From the NCBI RefSeq assembly GCF_963678635.1, contig NC_087062.1:99007705-99071704 (forward strand): DNA of 64,000 nucleotides, written 5' to 3'. Below the pieces are notes generated by a model. It did no database searches. It worked only from the letters and a program-made list of their open reading frames with translations, and had not been told where the DNA came from. The stretch comes from Symsagittifera roscoffensis. Lineage: Eukaryota > Xenacoelomorpha > Acoela > Convolutidae. Made by a program: the position numbers and the translations under genes. Of this stretch, positions 1-11,840 are shown one piece after another; within the stretch, counting starts at the first letter, position 1; each line of letters starts with the position of its first letter.

Positions 1-478
1 ATGGAATAAAATTGTTTTCCAATTGAACAAGGTGTTACTAGTATTTGATAAGGATCTATGAAGGCCTAGAAAATACCAGTAAGACTAAGATCGGTTTTAG
101 ATTAAGGGAGCTGCGTAAAATTATCCGTCCAAAAAGAAGATGTGGTGCTTATGAAATGTTTTGATCCCCTGAAACTCTTCTATGAAATATTGAATACGAT
201 TTAAACTCTTCAAACTCAATAGGCAATCTTCTCATCTGGAAATAAATTCCCCAAATATGTTTTTTCAAAATGATGTTTTTGATTCATAGGAAACAGAAAA
301 AAAAGCTGACAGTTTTTTTGCAATCGTTTTTCAAGATTTGCAACTTTTGTCGCTTCGTTGTTTCCGGATGGCACTCTGAAATTCCTTTTAAATTATAAAA
401 GTAATTCCTCTATTTATTAAATTATCTTTTTCACTACTTGTTTTTTGTCTCCTTAAAAGTTTGATATTTCAATTCCAG

Positions 479-815
479 TGCACCTGAAACTAAAAGGTAC
501 GAGCCGAAAACGGCGGCCGAGATTCCGATAGTGCGCAAGTTTTTGGGTGTTCTGGAAAATGAAACTATTTGGCTGGGATACATGAACCGAGATCCAATGA
601 GCACAGACGAGTCAACTTGGAAAGCTTTCAGCAACAATTTCAGCCAGACAATGCCGCTGGAGTTGTGGGGCGACAGCATAGGCCAGAGGCAAACTACGCT
701 TCCTTTAGTGATTGCCGATAACGAGGGCGTGAAAGATAGTGATTTAACGCCAGAACCAACCCCCCTGTTGATCTGCGAAGCTGAGTTGGGAGACGATACC
801 ACCATATATGGCTAG
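479..815 (+). CDS. Terminal exon of an unidentified gene, weakly C-type-lectin-like
   Basis: Seen: after a pyrimidine-rich stretch ending in TTCCAG at 478, an open frame runs about 112 codons to a TAG at 813-815. Its composition is balanced and protein-like, unlike the AT-rich surroundings. It contains TIWLGYMNRDP and STWKAFSNNF, and ends near PLLICEAELGDD. The spacing of W-x-G, a later Trp and a terminal Ile-Cys-Glu resembles the second half of a C-type lectin-like domain, but the WND calcium-site motif is not evident. No upstream exon is visible in the first 478 bases, so the rest of the gene lies to the left of the window. Inference: last coding exon of a + strand gene, possibly a lectin-like extracellular protein. 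It could equally be an unrelated lineage-specific protein. Confidence 0.45.
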
Positions 816-829
816 GGAAATTTCAACTG

Positions 830-1190
830 TGATATCAATTTCGAAGATCGTGTTTAAAATTGACGAAATTCTTTGGTAACTGGGTGATATTATAACATGA
901 GATATTCAGTTATGATCAATTAAAACATTATCTCATTGTTTGCTTAATATTTTGTCATATTTTTTGAATGCAGTAATTTTAAGTACTTATGAAAAGTTAC
1001 AGCAATGCTTTAGAAGTATTTATGATTAGTTTTGCTAAAGGTTGTCAGGCAAAAATGCCAAAAGGGTGTCAGACAAAAGTGCAAAAAAGAGAAGTCTTTA
1101 TGAGAATACTTTTCTTTTTCGAAAGATTTGAACAATCACTGGCGAAAGCGTTGTTTTATCATAATTACGCAATCTTGACCACTTTTGAAG
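830..1190. other. Non-coding AT-rich DNA
   Basis: This is the 3' flank of the preceding exon. No gene is recognised. Open frames here are short and their translations show no protein-like pattern. Confidence 0.5.
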
Positions 1191-1540
1191 CAGGGGCGGA
1201 TCTAGGATTTTCTCGGGGAGGGGTGGCGGATTCTCAAAAAAATTCAAAAAATATGTCTTTTTTTTAGGTCGGCCACAATGATTTTCTGAGCTCTCATAAA
1301 TCACTATAAAGACTCCATTTTGACCAAATTATCTGCGCCGCAGGCAAAATTTTGAAAAAAAACAGGCCAAAAAAGGCGTTTTCCCCTCCCTCAAAAAAGT
1401 ATATATTGGCGCCAAATGGTCTATCACCACAAATGAATATCTAAAAATAGTAAAAAGGGGGACCCTTTGGGTCGGCAGTGGGTCGAAATCCTGAGGGGGG
1501 GGGGGCTTCCGAACAGTCCCCCACCTCCTAAATCCGCTGG
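1191..1540 (+). mobile_element. hAT-like non-autonomous element, copy A
   Basis: Starts CAGGGGCGGATCTAGGATTT and ends CCTAAATCCGCTGG, which are imperfect inverted termini. The CAGGGG start is typical of hAT-superfamily termini. The interior holds short landmarks shared by all copies in this window: CTGCGCCGCAGG, then TATATTGGCGCCAA, then CCCTTTGGGTCGGCAG, then a run of G. Flanks TTTTGAAG and TCTTGAAG resemble an 8-bp target duplication with one mismatch. No coding capacity. Confidence 0.65.
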
Positions 1541-3100
1541 TTCTTGAAGGATGCGCGTTTTGGGATTTTTTGCATCAATTTTTGAAATCTTCCAAACTAA
1601 TTGAATCCTTAATTTCAACCCAATTTTCACAAAAAAGAAAATAAAAGTTGAGATCAGAATTTACGTGAAAGCGGAATGAATACTTTTTCACCATTTGCTT
1701 ATCATTTGAATAAATGATGACCATTTTTGCGTCAAGATTAGTTACCACATACATTTGGATAAAACTATGATACTACAAAATGTGTAAGTCAACCAATCAA
1801 AACGTTCAACTGCAATTGCCGGTTGCTGGGAAAGTAGCACCACAATTTTAAATCATAACTGTTTTGATGAGGGAAAAACTGAATATCATACTTAACATGA
1901 AAAAATCATTTGCGTCCTTGCATGCTTATATAAGCATTATATACAAACATTGAAAAAAAATGTTTTACTAATTTTTGAACAAAAACTTGCTTTCTTACTA
2001 TTGTAATGATTTTTACGAGCACCGTGTTAAGTAGTTGGAATCCAATTCCGTACGGAATTAGGCTCCGTGTTAATGCTAAACTCAATACTCGGCTTAAGTA
2101 ACAAGATAAGGCGATCTAGGTTATATTTATTTCCGAACTAATTTATAGATAATAATATGGCGACAATGAAAGCGCTCATAACGAGTCGTATTTACAACTC
2201 TTCTGGTGTGGCACGAAGGTCACTAGCCTTCAAGGCCGATAATAATTGTGATCACTCAAGAGTAGCTTATATGGCGTTTTAGATAAGGTAACTGAAAAAG
2301 GTTCTAATTATATAATCCAGACAGGTAAAACTTCTCCGGTTATAACAAAATTAGTTTTTTCATATGTTTTTTAATAGTATAAAAAATTAGTTTCATTTTT
2401 TTAATTCAACCCTTTCTCTCTCACACGTCCATCTCTTAAGCATTTTAAGTTTGCTCTGTTTTCTTTTTGTCGTCCCCATTGTGCTTCTTGTTGTCGTCCT
2501 CTTCTATTTTTGATACTTCTTCAGTTCTGCTGGAATTGCTGGAATTCTCTGGAATTCACTGGACTCGGCAGATTCTCTTTGCTCCAATGTCTTCATAAGT
2601 TGAACCCAAGCTACCGCCTCAACTTTTTCTTTGCTGTTGATGTCTTGAGCCAATGATCCCATCAACGTTTATAGAAAAAACGCTTCTTGGCTTGGTGATG
2701 GCTTTTCTTAGTTCCCGCTTGCATAATTGTTATCTCTAATATCACTCTTCTTTTGTTTGGTGTTTCATCTCATACTCCGTTGAGGTGGTGAATACTTTCG
2801 AGTTCGAAGCTGAGGATGCGGGAACATTGAATTGTATGTTCCGTGCTTTGGTAGTCTTCCTGTTATTTTTCTTTTTTGTCGTGTTGCTGCTTTGCTGATA
2901 GTCGCTTAATGGGTTTTGTTGCTACCCCCTCTATTTGGTTTCTGCTGTATCCCAACGCTGGTGTCTTGCACCAAGGAGTCTTCTTTTGTCTCGGCTTTTC
3001 TTTTTTGTTCTTGATATTTTGACAGGTGGTTTTTTGTTCGCGCCAATTTTCTTTTACTGCCTCTCCTCTGTTTCTACAAGCATGGAATGCCTTGGTGCCT
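1541..3100. other. Non-coding, with a dispersed repeat at 1800-1980
   Basis: No gene recognised. A 38-bp segment at 1913-1950 recurs with two differences at 10713-10750. Nearby text around 1818 (CCGGTTGCTG) recurs near 9999, so part of this stretch belongs to a dispersed repeat with copies on both sides of the gap. The stretch about 2400-3100 is T-rich on the + strand and may be the decayed 3' end of the minus-strand gypsy element that follows. Confidence 0.4.
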
Positions 3101-5097
3101 CGGGATTTTCAATGTCTAAAAACCGGTAGCTTTAGTTATACCTTGCTGACTTAGAGTTGCGTTGGTCTACAGATACCATATGTTTTTGGATTCGGGACGA
3201 ATGCGAAGCCACTGTATCGTAATAGTCTTGTCCGTTTCCCGGTTGTTTGGACTCACGCCGTATGAAGTGTATAAGTTAGAATTTCCCCCTCTTGTGTTTT
3301 GTATTTTTGCTGCAATTGTTTGGGATCTTTTGCTTTTTGTGCTACCCTCACTATTTTTTGCAATTCTTGTCTGGTGTTTTCCATTAGTTTTGTCTGCTGT
3401 TGATGTTGATGATCTCCGGGTGTTGTTCCTTATTCTCCCACGTTTGATCACTATTTCGACCTCTGACCCAGTGCTCATGTCATGCAATTTTTTGGTGGTA
3501 AGTTTTTGATGTGTAAACTGTTAGCAAGTTTTACATTGTCTAAGTTTAGAATTTTGTGATTGCTTGTTATAGCTTAGTTTGATGTTATAGTGTTGGGTCT
3601 TTCTACGCATGCGCATCTCGAATGTTGACAGTTTGGACACGTTATGTGCGATATTTCTGAGTGTTCTGATTATCTGCACTACGTCCGATGCCAGTTTATA
3701 TTGTGTGTTCTGTGGGTCAACTTCCATTACCCTAACCGTGTTTTGAAGTTTGGATAAGGCGCTTCACCAATCTTTTTGCCCTGTGGTCATCAACTGGTTC
3801 AAGTAGTATTTTGATATTGTATTTGCAACATAGTTGGAACTGTTTAGCCCGAAATATTTGTTCTTGGTCATACCTAATCCATCTTGAAACCCCGGTGTTC
3901 ATGGTGTATATTTGCATATATTTTATGGCGTTAGGCATTCGTTTTTTATTAATTTTTATTAAATTTTGTTTATTCGTTACTTTTTTTGTAATCGGGTATT
4001 TTAAAAATCTATCGATTGCTACTATATATAAACAACCTTGTTTAGTTCATCTGTCTTCGGATTAGTAAAATCGAGTTGGACTTCCTTATATGGTTCTACA
4101 ACTTTTTTCTAATTCCGCATGGTGCCTTTTTTCTATTACTGTCTTAAGGTTGTTACCTGTTTCCCTGCCTTGTTTGCAATTTTGACATTTTGCTACTCTT
4201 TCTCTGTGAATGTGCGGACACCAGATGTCCTCAGCGGTATCCAACATGTCCATAGGAATGTGAGGTGCACGCTATCTAGCACGGTGTCGCGTATTTGCGT
4301 TGGTATGATCACTCGGTCATCAATGATTAAGCAATCGTATTGTACGCTTAGGAGGTTCCTGGTGTTGTAGAAGCCTACACCATATGCCTGTTTTATGGAC
4401 ACCCAGTCCCTTTTTCTTGACGAAAAGTTTCTTCTCTCTTCGGGATGCCTCGGTTATGAACCTATGTCACATTGCTTTGCTGAGATTCCACCTATACACT
4501 GGGGCATAATCGTAATCTGTCAAGATTCCCTGCACCGTTGTTTGTTACGGTACCGTCTCTGTGTCTATTTCTAACACCAGATTATGCGTTTCCATCTCCT
4601 CCTGGTTTCCGCGTGACTTTTTTAAAATCTTCGGTTCATTAGGAGTCAGGTCTAAATTTTGTACGATTGTGTTTCTATGCATCTTGTTTCTTTTTCCGTC
4701 TGAGCGTTTTTGTTTTGATTTTTCCACTGGCTTGGCAATATCTGGTTTGTTGCTGTTTCTCGTCTTGGGTTGGCTGTCTCCCTCAGTTCGAAGACCATCT
4801 TTTGTATTTTCTCTTGCTTGGCCTTTGCTTTCCGTTTTCTGCTTATGGACTGTTTTGTCTTTATTGGATCCTTTTTTCACACTTCTTGACAGTTAATGTT
4901 GCGCTCCCATGTGTTATTTTCGTTTCGTGCTCCTTCCATATGTTCTTTGACATGAAGTGCGAGGGGTAATTTGTTCTGACGTAGTGGACTCCGCTTTTCT
5001 TATTGATTGGGCGTGTTATTTCCCCTCTTTTTTCTTGCTCTTTTTTTTCCACTCTAGCAACTATCGCTGTAGCTGTTTCCCTGTTTCGCTGTATCAA
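3100..5097 (-). pseudogene. Ty3/gypsy pol fragment: linker, H2C2 zinc domain, integrase, C-terminal region
   Basis: Seen on the minus strand as consecutive frame-shifted blocks: a Lys/Glu-rich linker (5097-4545), an integrase zinc-binding-type block (4402-4193, with VIIPTQIRDTVLDSVHL), the integrase catalytic core (3938-3732, with FRAKQFQLCCKYNIKI and PVDDHRAK), its continuation (3727-3521, with IRTLRNIAHNVSKLS) and a basic tail (about 3487-3167). The order H2C2 then core is that of Ty3/gypsy integrase. Known role: inserts the retrotransposon cDNA into host DNA. The expected Glu near the end of the core reads as Lys (RLVKRLIQT where LVERL is usual), and there are several frameshifts and stops, so the copy is dead. 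The rest of pol lies at 6890-8569. Confidence 0.8.
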
Positions 5098-5149
5098 ATT
5101 TTAAATAAAAAAACAAAATAAATGTTTAGACAAAACTTGTTTACAGTTT

Positions 5150-6890
5150 TCGGCGTCCGTGCTCACTGTGGGGTGTAAAATCTGTAAAACTTGCGTGAAA
5201 AAAAAACTAGAACACACCCAAATACAAAATTAAACATTCCTCCCCATTTTCCAGATGTCCGGAACAACAAACCTGGCTTGCAGTAGGTAAGAGAAAGCAG
5301 AATTCCCTATTATAAGTCTACTCGCTGGCCTCGAATGGTGACAAAAAACCGAAAATTTGGTGAAGTTTGAACATGTTTGAATCAGTACGAAAATTGCATC
5401 TAAATCAATTCATTTTTTTCTTTTTTTAGTTAAGTTGGCATCGAGCAAAGCTGAAAAACCTTACAGCTCAATCGAGTACAAGTTTTTCCTCCATTTTTAA
5501 CGCTAAGAACAGAAGTGTAATCAAGTATATCAAAACAAACACTACATTTACAGAAATTTGACGGAATTTATTTTTTTTGTTTACCCTTATAGCGAATCGA
5601 AATAAAATCTAAAAAAGTCATATTTCGCATTTTTTGAGAGAACTGAAAGTGGACAAGAATAAAAAAATATATACGGAATTTTCAATCTAAATGGTCATGC
5701 TGTAAAACGTTTGAATCAGCAACAAATTTTTTTTGCTCAATTTCGAACATTAACGTTTTCGCGTTTCTCAGGTAATTAGAGACCTAGCCATGTGGGCAAG
5801 TTAACTTCTACCAAGATTGGGGGGGTCATGTGGTAGTAGCTTTTAAGCTGTAACGATCGTTATGTTCAGTGTCATAAGCGAACCGTTAATTGTCTCCGAC
5901 TGACTGAGGTATGAAAGCACAAGAGATAGTGTTCCTGACCCTTGTGAGTTAGGTTCGAGGTGTAACTCATAGAGTAATTTCGGATAGGGTACACCGTCTG
6001 CTCGTCACGCTATGTTATTTTCGGCTGGATAGTTTTGTGCAACTTCTTAGTCTAATAACGGTCCTAATCCTACTCTTATATCTACTAGTCTCAGGGTGTT
6101 TAACTAGTCTCTGCTAGGCTCAATAGATCTAGAGTATACTGGCTTATTGCGATTGCTAAAGGTCTCTTGGAAAGGTAACTAATTTCTAAGTTAAAGTCAA
6201 ATGTCTCTGGTGCTGAAATTACAAGTAATTTCAGCACTTACAAATAAGTGAGTTGTTAGTTAGATGGATCGTGATTGGTTAATATTAAATCTTTTTGAGA
6301 TAAAATATCCAATTTATAACCATTAATAAATATAGTTTATATCTGGTTCCACCCATCCGGGGTTTACAGAATTTTTTAATCTTGTATCTTCTATCTGTAA
6401 TGGAGGATGGATGATGACCGTTGACATTTGGCGAGCATTATTTCTTGTTCTGTTCTTGGAGAAGAAAGCTCCAGGAAGTTGGAGTCGTCGATATGAAGTT
6501 GTTAGTTATCGTTTGACAAAGATAATGACCGTCAAAGAAATCAATCTGATTTCAAGACGGTTTGCTATGATCGTCTGTTCTTGATTGGTTGTGGAGAACT
6601 GTTTCGATCTGGTTTGGGAATGGCGTGAAACTCGAGTTTGGAGGGAATGCCTGGTAGCTCAGATTTGTATGTATACTCGGACATCGAGGTGGTCATTGGT
6701 CTGATTCAATAAAGTCCTTTTCTGCGAAGTCAAGTCGTACTCTAAATCTTTTTTGAGTCATGTTTGTGGGCGGCATATCGGTTGTGTTTAGCCATTCTGT
6801 AAGTTGAATGTGATGGGGTCGTCTAGTCTTTGAATGCTCGTCTTTGTGGTTGTGTGTAATCTATATACTGCATATTTATGATTTACATTT
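5150..6890. repeat. About 1.8 kb of unrelated repeat DNA splitting the gypsy element
   Basis: Gypsy-like coding ends near 6890 on one side and resumes at about 5097 on the other. Between them, 5200-5950 is homologous to 11175-11840 in the same orientation, with shared landmarks AACACACCCAAATACAAA, TTTTCCAGATGTCCGGAACA and GAATCAGTACGAAAATTG. A 165-bp core at 5781-5945 has an inverted third copy at about 19935-20120. A perfect 13-bp inverted repeat with a 2-base loop lies at 6210-6237. No protein is recognised. This is probably a nested insertion or an LTR-like segment. Confidence 0.55.
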
Positions 6891-8569
6891 TATATTTTAC
6901 ATCTTACATTTGTTTTGTCAATCAGCTTTGAAATTTTGGCCACCACGACTTCTTCATCAGACATGGATGCCCGTAGTGCAGAGCTGACTGGGTTTCTTGA
7001 CCATTAGTCAATTAGACCCATCTTTTTTCCCGCCAGATTTTTTTTTGATTATTGATTTTGATTGTACAAAATTGAAGTGTGTTTTCCTATCAATTCATTT
7101 GATTTGCTTGGATTCGACAGTATCTGAGTTTTCGGATGCATTCAACGCACTTAATAATGCTTGATGATCTGTAACCATAATACATGTTTTATTGATGATC
7201 TGTAACAATAATAATTGCTTTGTTATTCTATCAATTCATCTGATTGACATGGATTTGACGGTATCTGAGTTCTCGGATGCATTCAACGTCAGTGAGCGCG
7301 GACGCCGAACAAGGTAACCAAATACTTGAAATTTTCAACTGACCAACCAACCCTAACAACCTCTAACTCACTAGTAGAGTACTTCTTCTCGCGCGAGTAC
7401 AAAATCTTGACGCTTATGATATCGGCACCCACCTCTCAGATAAATTTTGTTCTAATGCCGCCCTTAGTCCTGCTGTCGATGCATAACACAATATTGTTGT
7501 GTCCAAATTTCAGTCAAAAAATCTTTTTTCTGTGATTTCGGCAGCCATTTTTAAATGCTTTTGTAGAGTTTTTTCGTTTTTTGTATCCATTTGAAATTAT
7601 GCTTTTCACTCATGTTTAGTAGTGACCTTAAAGGAGCTATCTCAGCTGCCAAGTTTGGAGTTTAGTTTTCAGACTCCAAAAATCTTTTCAAATGTTTGTA
7701 CGTTTTTGGGAGCCTTAAAATTTTTCTGTATTAGCGGGCAGCTTCCTTCTGCATTTATAATAAATTCCAGCCATTCCACTTTTTGCACGCGAAGTTGAAT
7801 CTTGATCCAGAGATCGCCAAATTTTCTTCATTTAATTTATCTAGCACTGCTTTTAGCGCTAGCTGGTGGGTGTCCGCCTTCTTCCCTTTAGTCTATACTA
7901 GGATGTCGTAGAGAAATCCAAATGCGTTTCTGCAGTTCGTTAGTGTCAGTCAATCGCTTTTTGAAACTCGTCTGATGTATCCGTTAGGCCGTAGAACCCA
8001 GATTGCAACTGGTACGTGCCAGTTGCTCTTCCGCCGACTAAACTGAAGTCGCACTGCTCTCTTGTTTTTTGGCTTAGTGGTAGTTGCGCGTACGCAAACC
8101 TTACGAAATTTTTACCGTAAAAACTATTGCGCTTATAAACTGTCTATCGCTGGATTTGTCCATTTTTTTCGCCTGATCTTGTTTGATCACCTTGTTTAAT
8201 TCTTGTTCTACTCTTTCTTGCAGCTGAATGGGGACTCTCCTTCTTTTTTTTGTATTGCTTTGAGTTTTTCCACAAATTCAGATTTTTCCACAGGGTCTTT
8301 TGATATTCTGACTTTGTACAGAATTTTTTGTATTGTTTTTGACCCAATGTGATTTTTAGGGTCCGATTCATTTTTGTTCGATGTTCGTTACCATCTGAAA
8401 GTTTGGCTTTTGTTGGTGGAGTTTGATTCCTACTTGCGGCAGTATGTTTCCGGTTAATTGTCAATCCCCCGGACTCGATTGGTAAAATAAAACTGCCTAA
8501 CGTTGCTATGTAAAATCCGGTATAGCAGGCGAGATTATTAGCTGCGTCTTCTTTTGATTTTGCTTCCAA
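6890..8569 (-). pseudogene. Ty3/gypsy pol fragment: reverse transcriptase and RNase H
   Basis: Minus-strand blocks in order: the N-terminal side of reverse transcriptase (about 8240-8110, with VPIQLQERVEQELN), palm segments (about 8110-7740, with FAYAQLPLSQKTREQ, YQLQSGFYGLTD, KALDKLNEENLAIS-like text), RNase H (about 7500-7290, with ASTAGL and EQNLSERWVPIS), and a post-RNase-H linker (about 7010-6890, with WSRNPVSSALRAS). The usual F/Y-x-DD catalytic signature reads FLYDIL, so one catalytic Asp is lost, and several stops interrupt the frame. Known role: copies element RNA into DNA. Inference: a long-dead Ty3/gypsy copy, continuous with the integrase block at 3100-5097 before insertion. Confidence 0.8.
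7088..7292. repeat. Short direct repeat within the gypsy remnant
   Basis: About 64 bp at 7088-7151 recur at 7228-7292, sharing TCAATTCAT, GGTATCTGAGTT-like text and TCGGATGCATTCAACG, with a handful of differences. The copies flank about 75 bp of AT-rich sequence that contains its own small repeat (GATGATCTGTAAC twice). This is a local tandem or replication-slippage product after the RNase H block. Confidence 0.6.
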
Positions 8570-10417
8570 ATGGTGCCTCTGACAGAGCTGTGTTGTTTTT
8601 TAGCCATTTGTTTTTTGAGGAATGACCTTGGGCTTCCTGAATCTGCTAGGGCAGTGACTATCTCTCATGTGGTTTTCAATTTCACCCAGTGTCCGTTTAG
8701 GTCTTCTTCTTTGAACGTCCTTGCGTTATTTTTCTCCCAAAGCTTCTTTAAATGCCAATACTATTGATTTCCCGTCCATTGGCTGATGTGAATTCTACAA
8801 ATGCCAATTGGCTAACGTTGTCGTCTTGCTGTTCCTGTTTTACCTCCCTCTTGGGTTTCTCATTGCTACCAAAACAATTTTTTTTTGTCGTGCGACAAAT
8901 CTTTTGAAAATTTCATTGTCTGCCACTAGCAAATCTTCCGATATCTTTACGTCAAGCATGTGAATTGTGAACGTATCTCGAACCCAATCGCCTTCTCTGC
9001 ATCCTCAATCAGTTTTAGAGGCCAGCTTGGAATTGCTCAAATGATCTGTTCTTTACGCGTCATATGAATTTTTAGAGTTCGAAGGCTATATTTTTCTCAA
9101 TTATGAGCACTTCTCGATTTCCCCCCATAAGTACGTTGAGCCGGTTTAAATATCAATGTGTGGTTGTGTGGTGTGTTGGTGCTTTGAAGGTGAAATAGTG
9201 AGCGGATTCTTTTGATCACAGCCTGATGACTGCGCCATTTTAGTAATCTTTTAGAATTTTGACTTTATGGGACTTGAAAAGAAAAACCAGTTCAAAATCC
9301 TGAATCGAAGAAGCTGGCGGAGGTTTGTTCATTCACCTAAAAAAAATCTAGAAACTGAACGAAATCAATGAGCCATGAAAACAGGATTGCTCGTTTCAGT
9401 CTAAATTCTTAACCCTAACCCTAAGTTTCTACTGTCTTTTAATGTCTATTCAGCCATTTTTGCTTTGAAAAAGGTGATGACGTATCCAAAAATAGTGTAA
9501 CAAATTTTGAAAAAAAACTTTCCAGCTTATTTAAAAACATATTCGACTCGGCAAATAAAAGCAACGTGATAGGTTTCGCTTCTAGTGACGTAGCAATGAT
9601 AACAAACAGCGTCTTTCAACTAATTTGGAGTTTTCTAGAACTGAATAAACCACCGCTCACGGCTTATTAGTCCGAAATTGGTCGCTCACCGCTCACGCAA
9701 TAATTTCAGATTTTCAATTTTATTTTAGAAAAAATCAGCCAAAAACGACTAACTAAAACGTCAAATTTTGCCTAGAGAAAAAAAATTACCCAGAGCAGAA
9801 ATATTTCGCCATTTTTTCAATATCAGTCGGAAAAATCGGGCAATTTGATGTTCTACTGAGAAATTCAATAGACATAAAATCAGTTGTACCCGCTGATAGG
9901 TCACATTAAACTTACAAAAAGTGTCTCATACGAACGTTTTGTTACCCCAAAAAAGCTATAGAAAAGGAAAGACAATCATTATAGTAAATTAGAAAAACAA
10001 GAATAGCCGGTTGCTGAGCAAGTGGTACAGAAAATGACGACCTCAAACAGGAGCACAGTTTAAGATTTCATACTTAAAAGTCACACATGCGTCAAATCAA
10101 TCCAGTTTAGTAATCATTCCAAACTGGAATCAAATAATTCTTTGAGAGCAAAATTTGCCAAGCTGTATTTCATTTTGCGTGAGGGAAAGCTTTGAACACC
10201 AATCAATACATTTTTTTCAAAATCACTTTTCAAGAGATATTCCTCTAATTGTTTTGGAGTTTTGTAGGTTGACCAAAACCGTCGTTAAAAAAATTTATCT
10301 TTTTTTCGGAAGTCGATACAATAAATGTATACTAACTAAAACAGGGATAGCCGGTTACCATATTCATGAATATTATGGACAATTTCTCTCCACTGTTCTT
10401 CAAGTTAGCGTCGTTTC
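8570..10417. other. Non-coding, probable gypsy leader/gag decay plus AT-rich DNA
   Basis: No convincing gene. 8570-9200 is T-rich on the + strand like the neighbouring minus-strand gypsy remnant and may be decayed gag/protease sequence, but no motif is preserved. 9985-10120 resembles part of 1815-1950 (CCGGTTGCTG and CATACTTA landmarks). 9408-9423 holds two CCCTAA-type units only, too short to be telomeric. Confidence 0.35.
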
Positions 10418-10617
10418 NNNNNNNNNNNNNNNNNNNNNNNNNNNNNNNNNNNNNNNNNNNNNNNNNNNNNNNNNNNNNNNNNNNNNNNNNNNNNNNNNNN
10501 NNNNNNNNNNNNNNNNNNNNNNNNNNNNNNNNNNNNNNNNNNNNNNNNNNNNNNNNNNNNNNNNNNNNNNNNNNNNNNNNNNNNNNNNNNNNNNNNNNNN
10601 NNNNNNNNNNNNNNNNN
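10418..10617. other. Assembly gap (200 N)
   Basis: A run of 200 unspecified bases, a round number that suggests a placeholder rather than a measured gap. Any reading frame across it is meaningless. Confidence 0.99.
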
Positions 10618-10699
10618 CGTAAAACCTGGTGTTGCAAGGTTGACATTTTTCTATGAGAAATTTTTTGCTTACCTCCACTTCCTCGCTTAAACAAAGATA

Positions 10700-11174
10700 G
10701 AAATTTCAGTATCGTCCTTGCATACTTATATAGGCATTATATACAAACATATAAAAAAAATCTTTGGGTGGTTGTCTTGTTGGGGTCGGCATCTTTTGGG
10801 GTCCGTATCTTTAATTGGAAGGCAAAGTATGATCCTGCTATTGTTTGTTTTTCGCGTTTCACATTAGGGTTGCAACTCCTAAAAAATTGCCTTAGCATGC
10901 CAAAACTACATTTTTTGCATGACAGTCCTTATACAAGTGTAAAATTAAGTTTTAATATTTTATACTAGGCAATGGTGAGCTTTTAAGCTGTTGAAATAAG
11001 ACTGCTCCCTTGCTTTTTTCGCTGGAAATAAATTAAAAATTCAAAAATTTGTAGCCTTAAAGGTTTTTCTGAATTTTTTTCAAGTGGTTCGAATCACAAC
11101 TCTAAGGGCTTTAAAAAGATATATCACTCAATACTCTTCAATGATTATTTGTGATAGCTGCTTTGCGTGGAAGA
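10700..11174. other. Non-coding, dispersed repeat
   Basis: 10713-10750 matches 1913-1950 in the same orientation. The rest is AT-rich with no recognised gene. Confidence 0.4.
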
Positions 11175-11840
11175 AAAAAACTAGAACACACCCAAATACA
11201 AAGTAAAACGTTCCTCCTTATTTTCCAGATGTCCGGAACAACAAAAACCTGGCTTTCAAGCGGTAAAAGAAAGCTAATCTTCCTAATACAAGTAGGCCTC
11301 AAAGATAAACTTAAAACAGAACATTCACAACGGTGTTTTACTTTTTGGTAAAAACTGAACATTTTTGAATCAGTACGAAAATTGTAGCTGAATCATTTTC
11401 TTTAAGTTCAAGATGAACAAGGTTGAAAAACAAGTAAATTTAACCCATTTTTAAAGGAACGAACTGGAATTTAATCAAGTGTATCAAAATATACGCTATC
11501 ATAAGAAAAATTTGTTATAATTTAAATTGACACTGTTTACCCGCATAGCAAACCAAACTGAAAGCTTAAGAAGTCATATTTAACATGTTTTCGGAGAAAC
11601 GAATGTGGACTAGTATAAAAGTAATCCACAAGGAATTCCGACTCTCATGATGCGAATGTTTTTGAATCTGCAGCAAAACTTTTTTGCTCATTTTCGTACC
11701 TTTACATTTAGAGACCAAGCCATGGGGGTATTATGGTAGAAGCTCTAACGATCCTTAAGTTCAATGTCATTAGCGAAACGTGAATTGTCTCCAACCGACT
11801 GAGGTACAAAAGCACCATAAATAGTAGAGGTTTTTGATGA
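11175..11840 (+). repeat. Second copy of the 5200-5950 repeat
   Basis: Colinear with 5200-5950: shared AACACACCCAAATACAAA, TTCCAGATGTCCGGAACAAC, GAATCAGTACGAAAATTG, then GAGACCAAGCCATGGGGG-type text and ACTGAGGTA. Point changes and indels are frequent, so the copies are old. The boundaries 5' of AACTAGAACACACCC and 3' of the CACAAGAGATAGT/CACCATAAATAGT region are approximate. No coding function is evident. Confidence 0.65.

Noticed and set aside
3162-3509. Plus-strand hydrophobic open frames over 2.9-5.0 kb
   Set aside because: They are mirror images of the minus-strand Lys/Arg-rich gypsy coding sequence; the apparent membrane segments are antisense artefacts.
9408-9423. CCCTAACCCTAA-like telomere repeat
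   Set aside because: Only two units, isolated in AT-rich DNA; expected by chance or as minor interstitial noise.
10155-10694. Open frames running through the gap
   Set aside because: They consist largely of N and cannot be interpreted.
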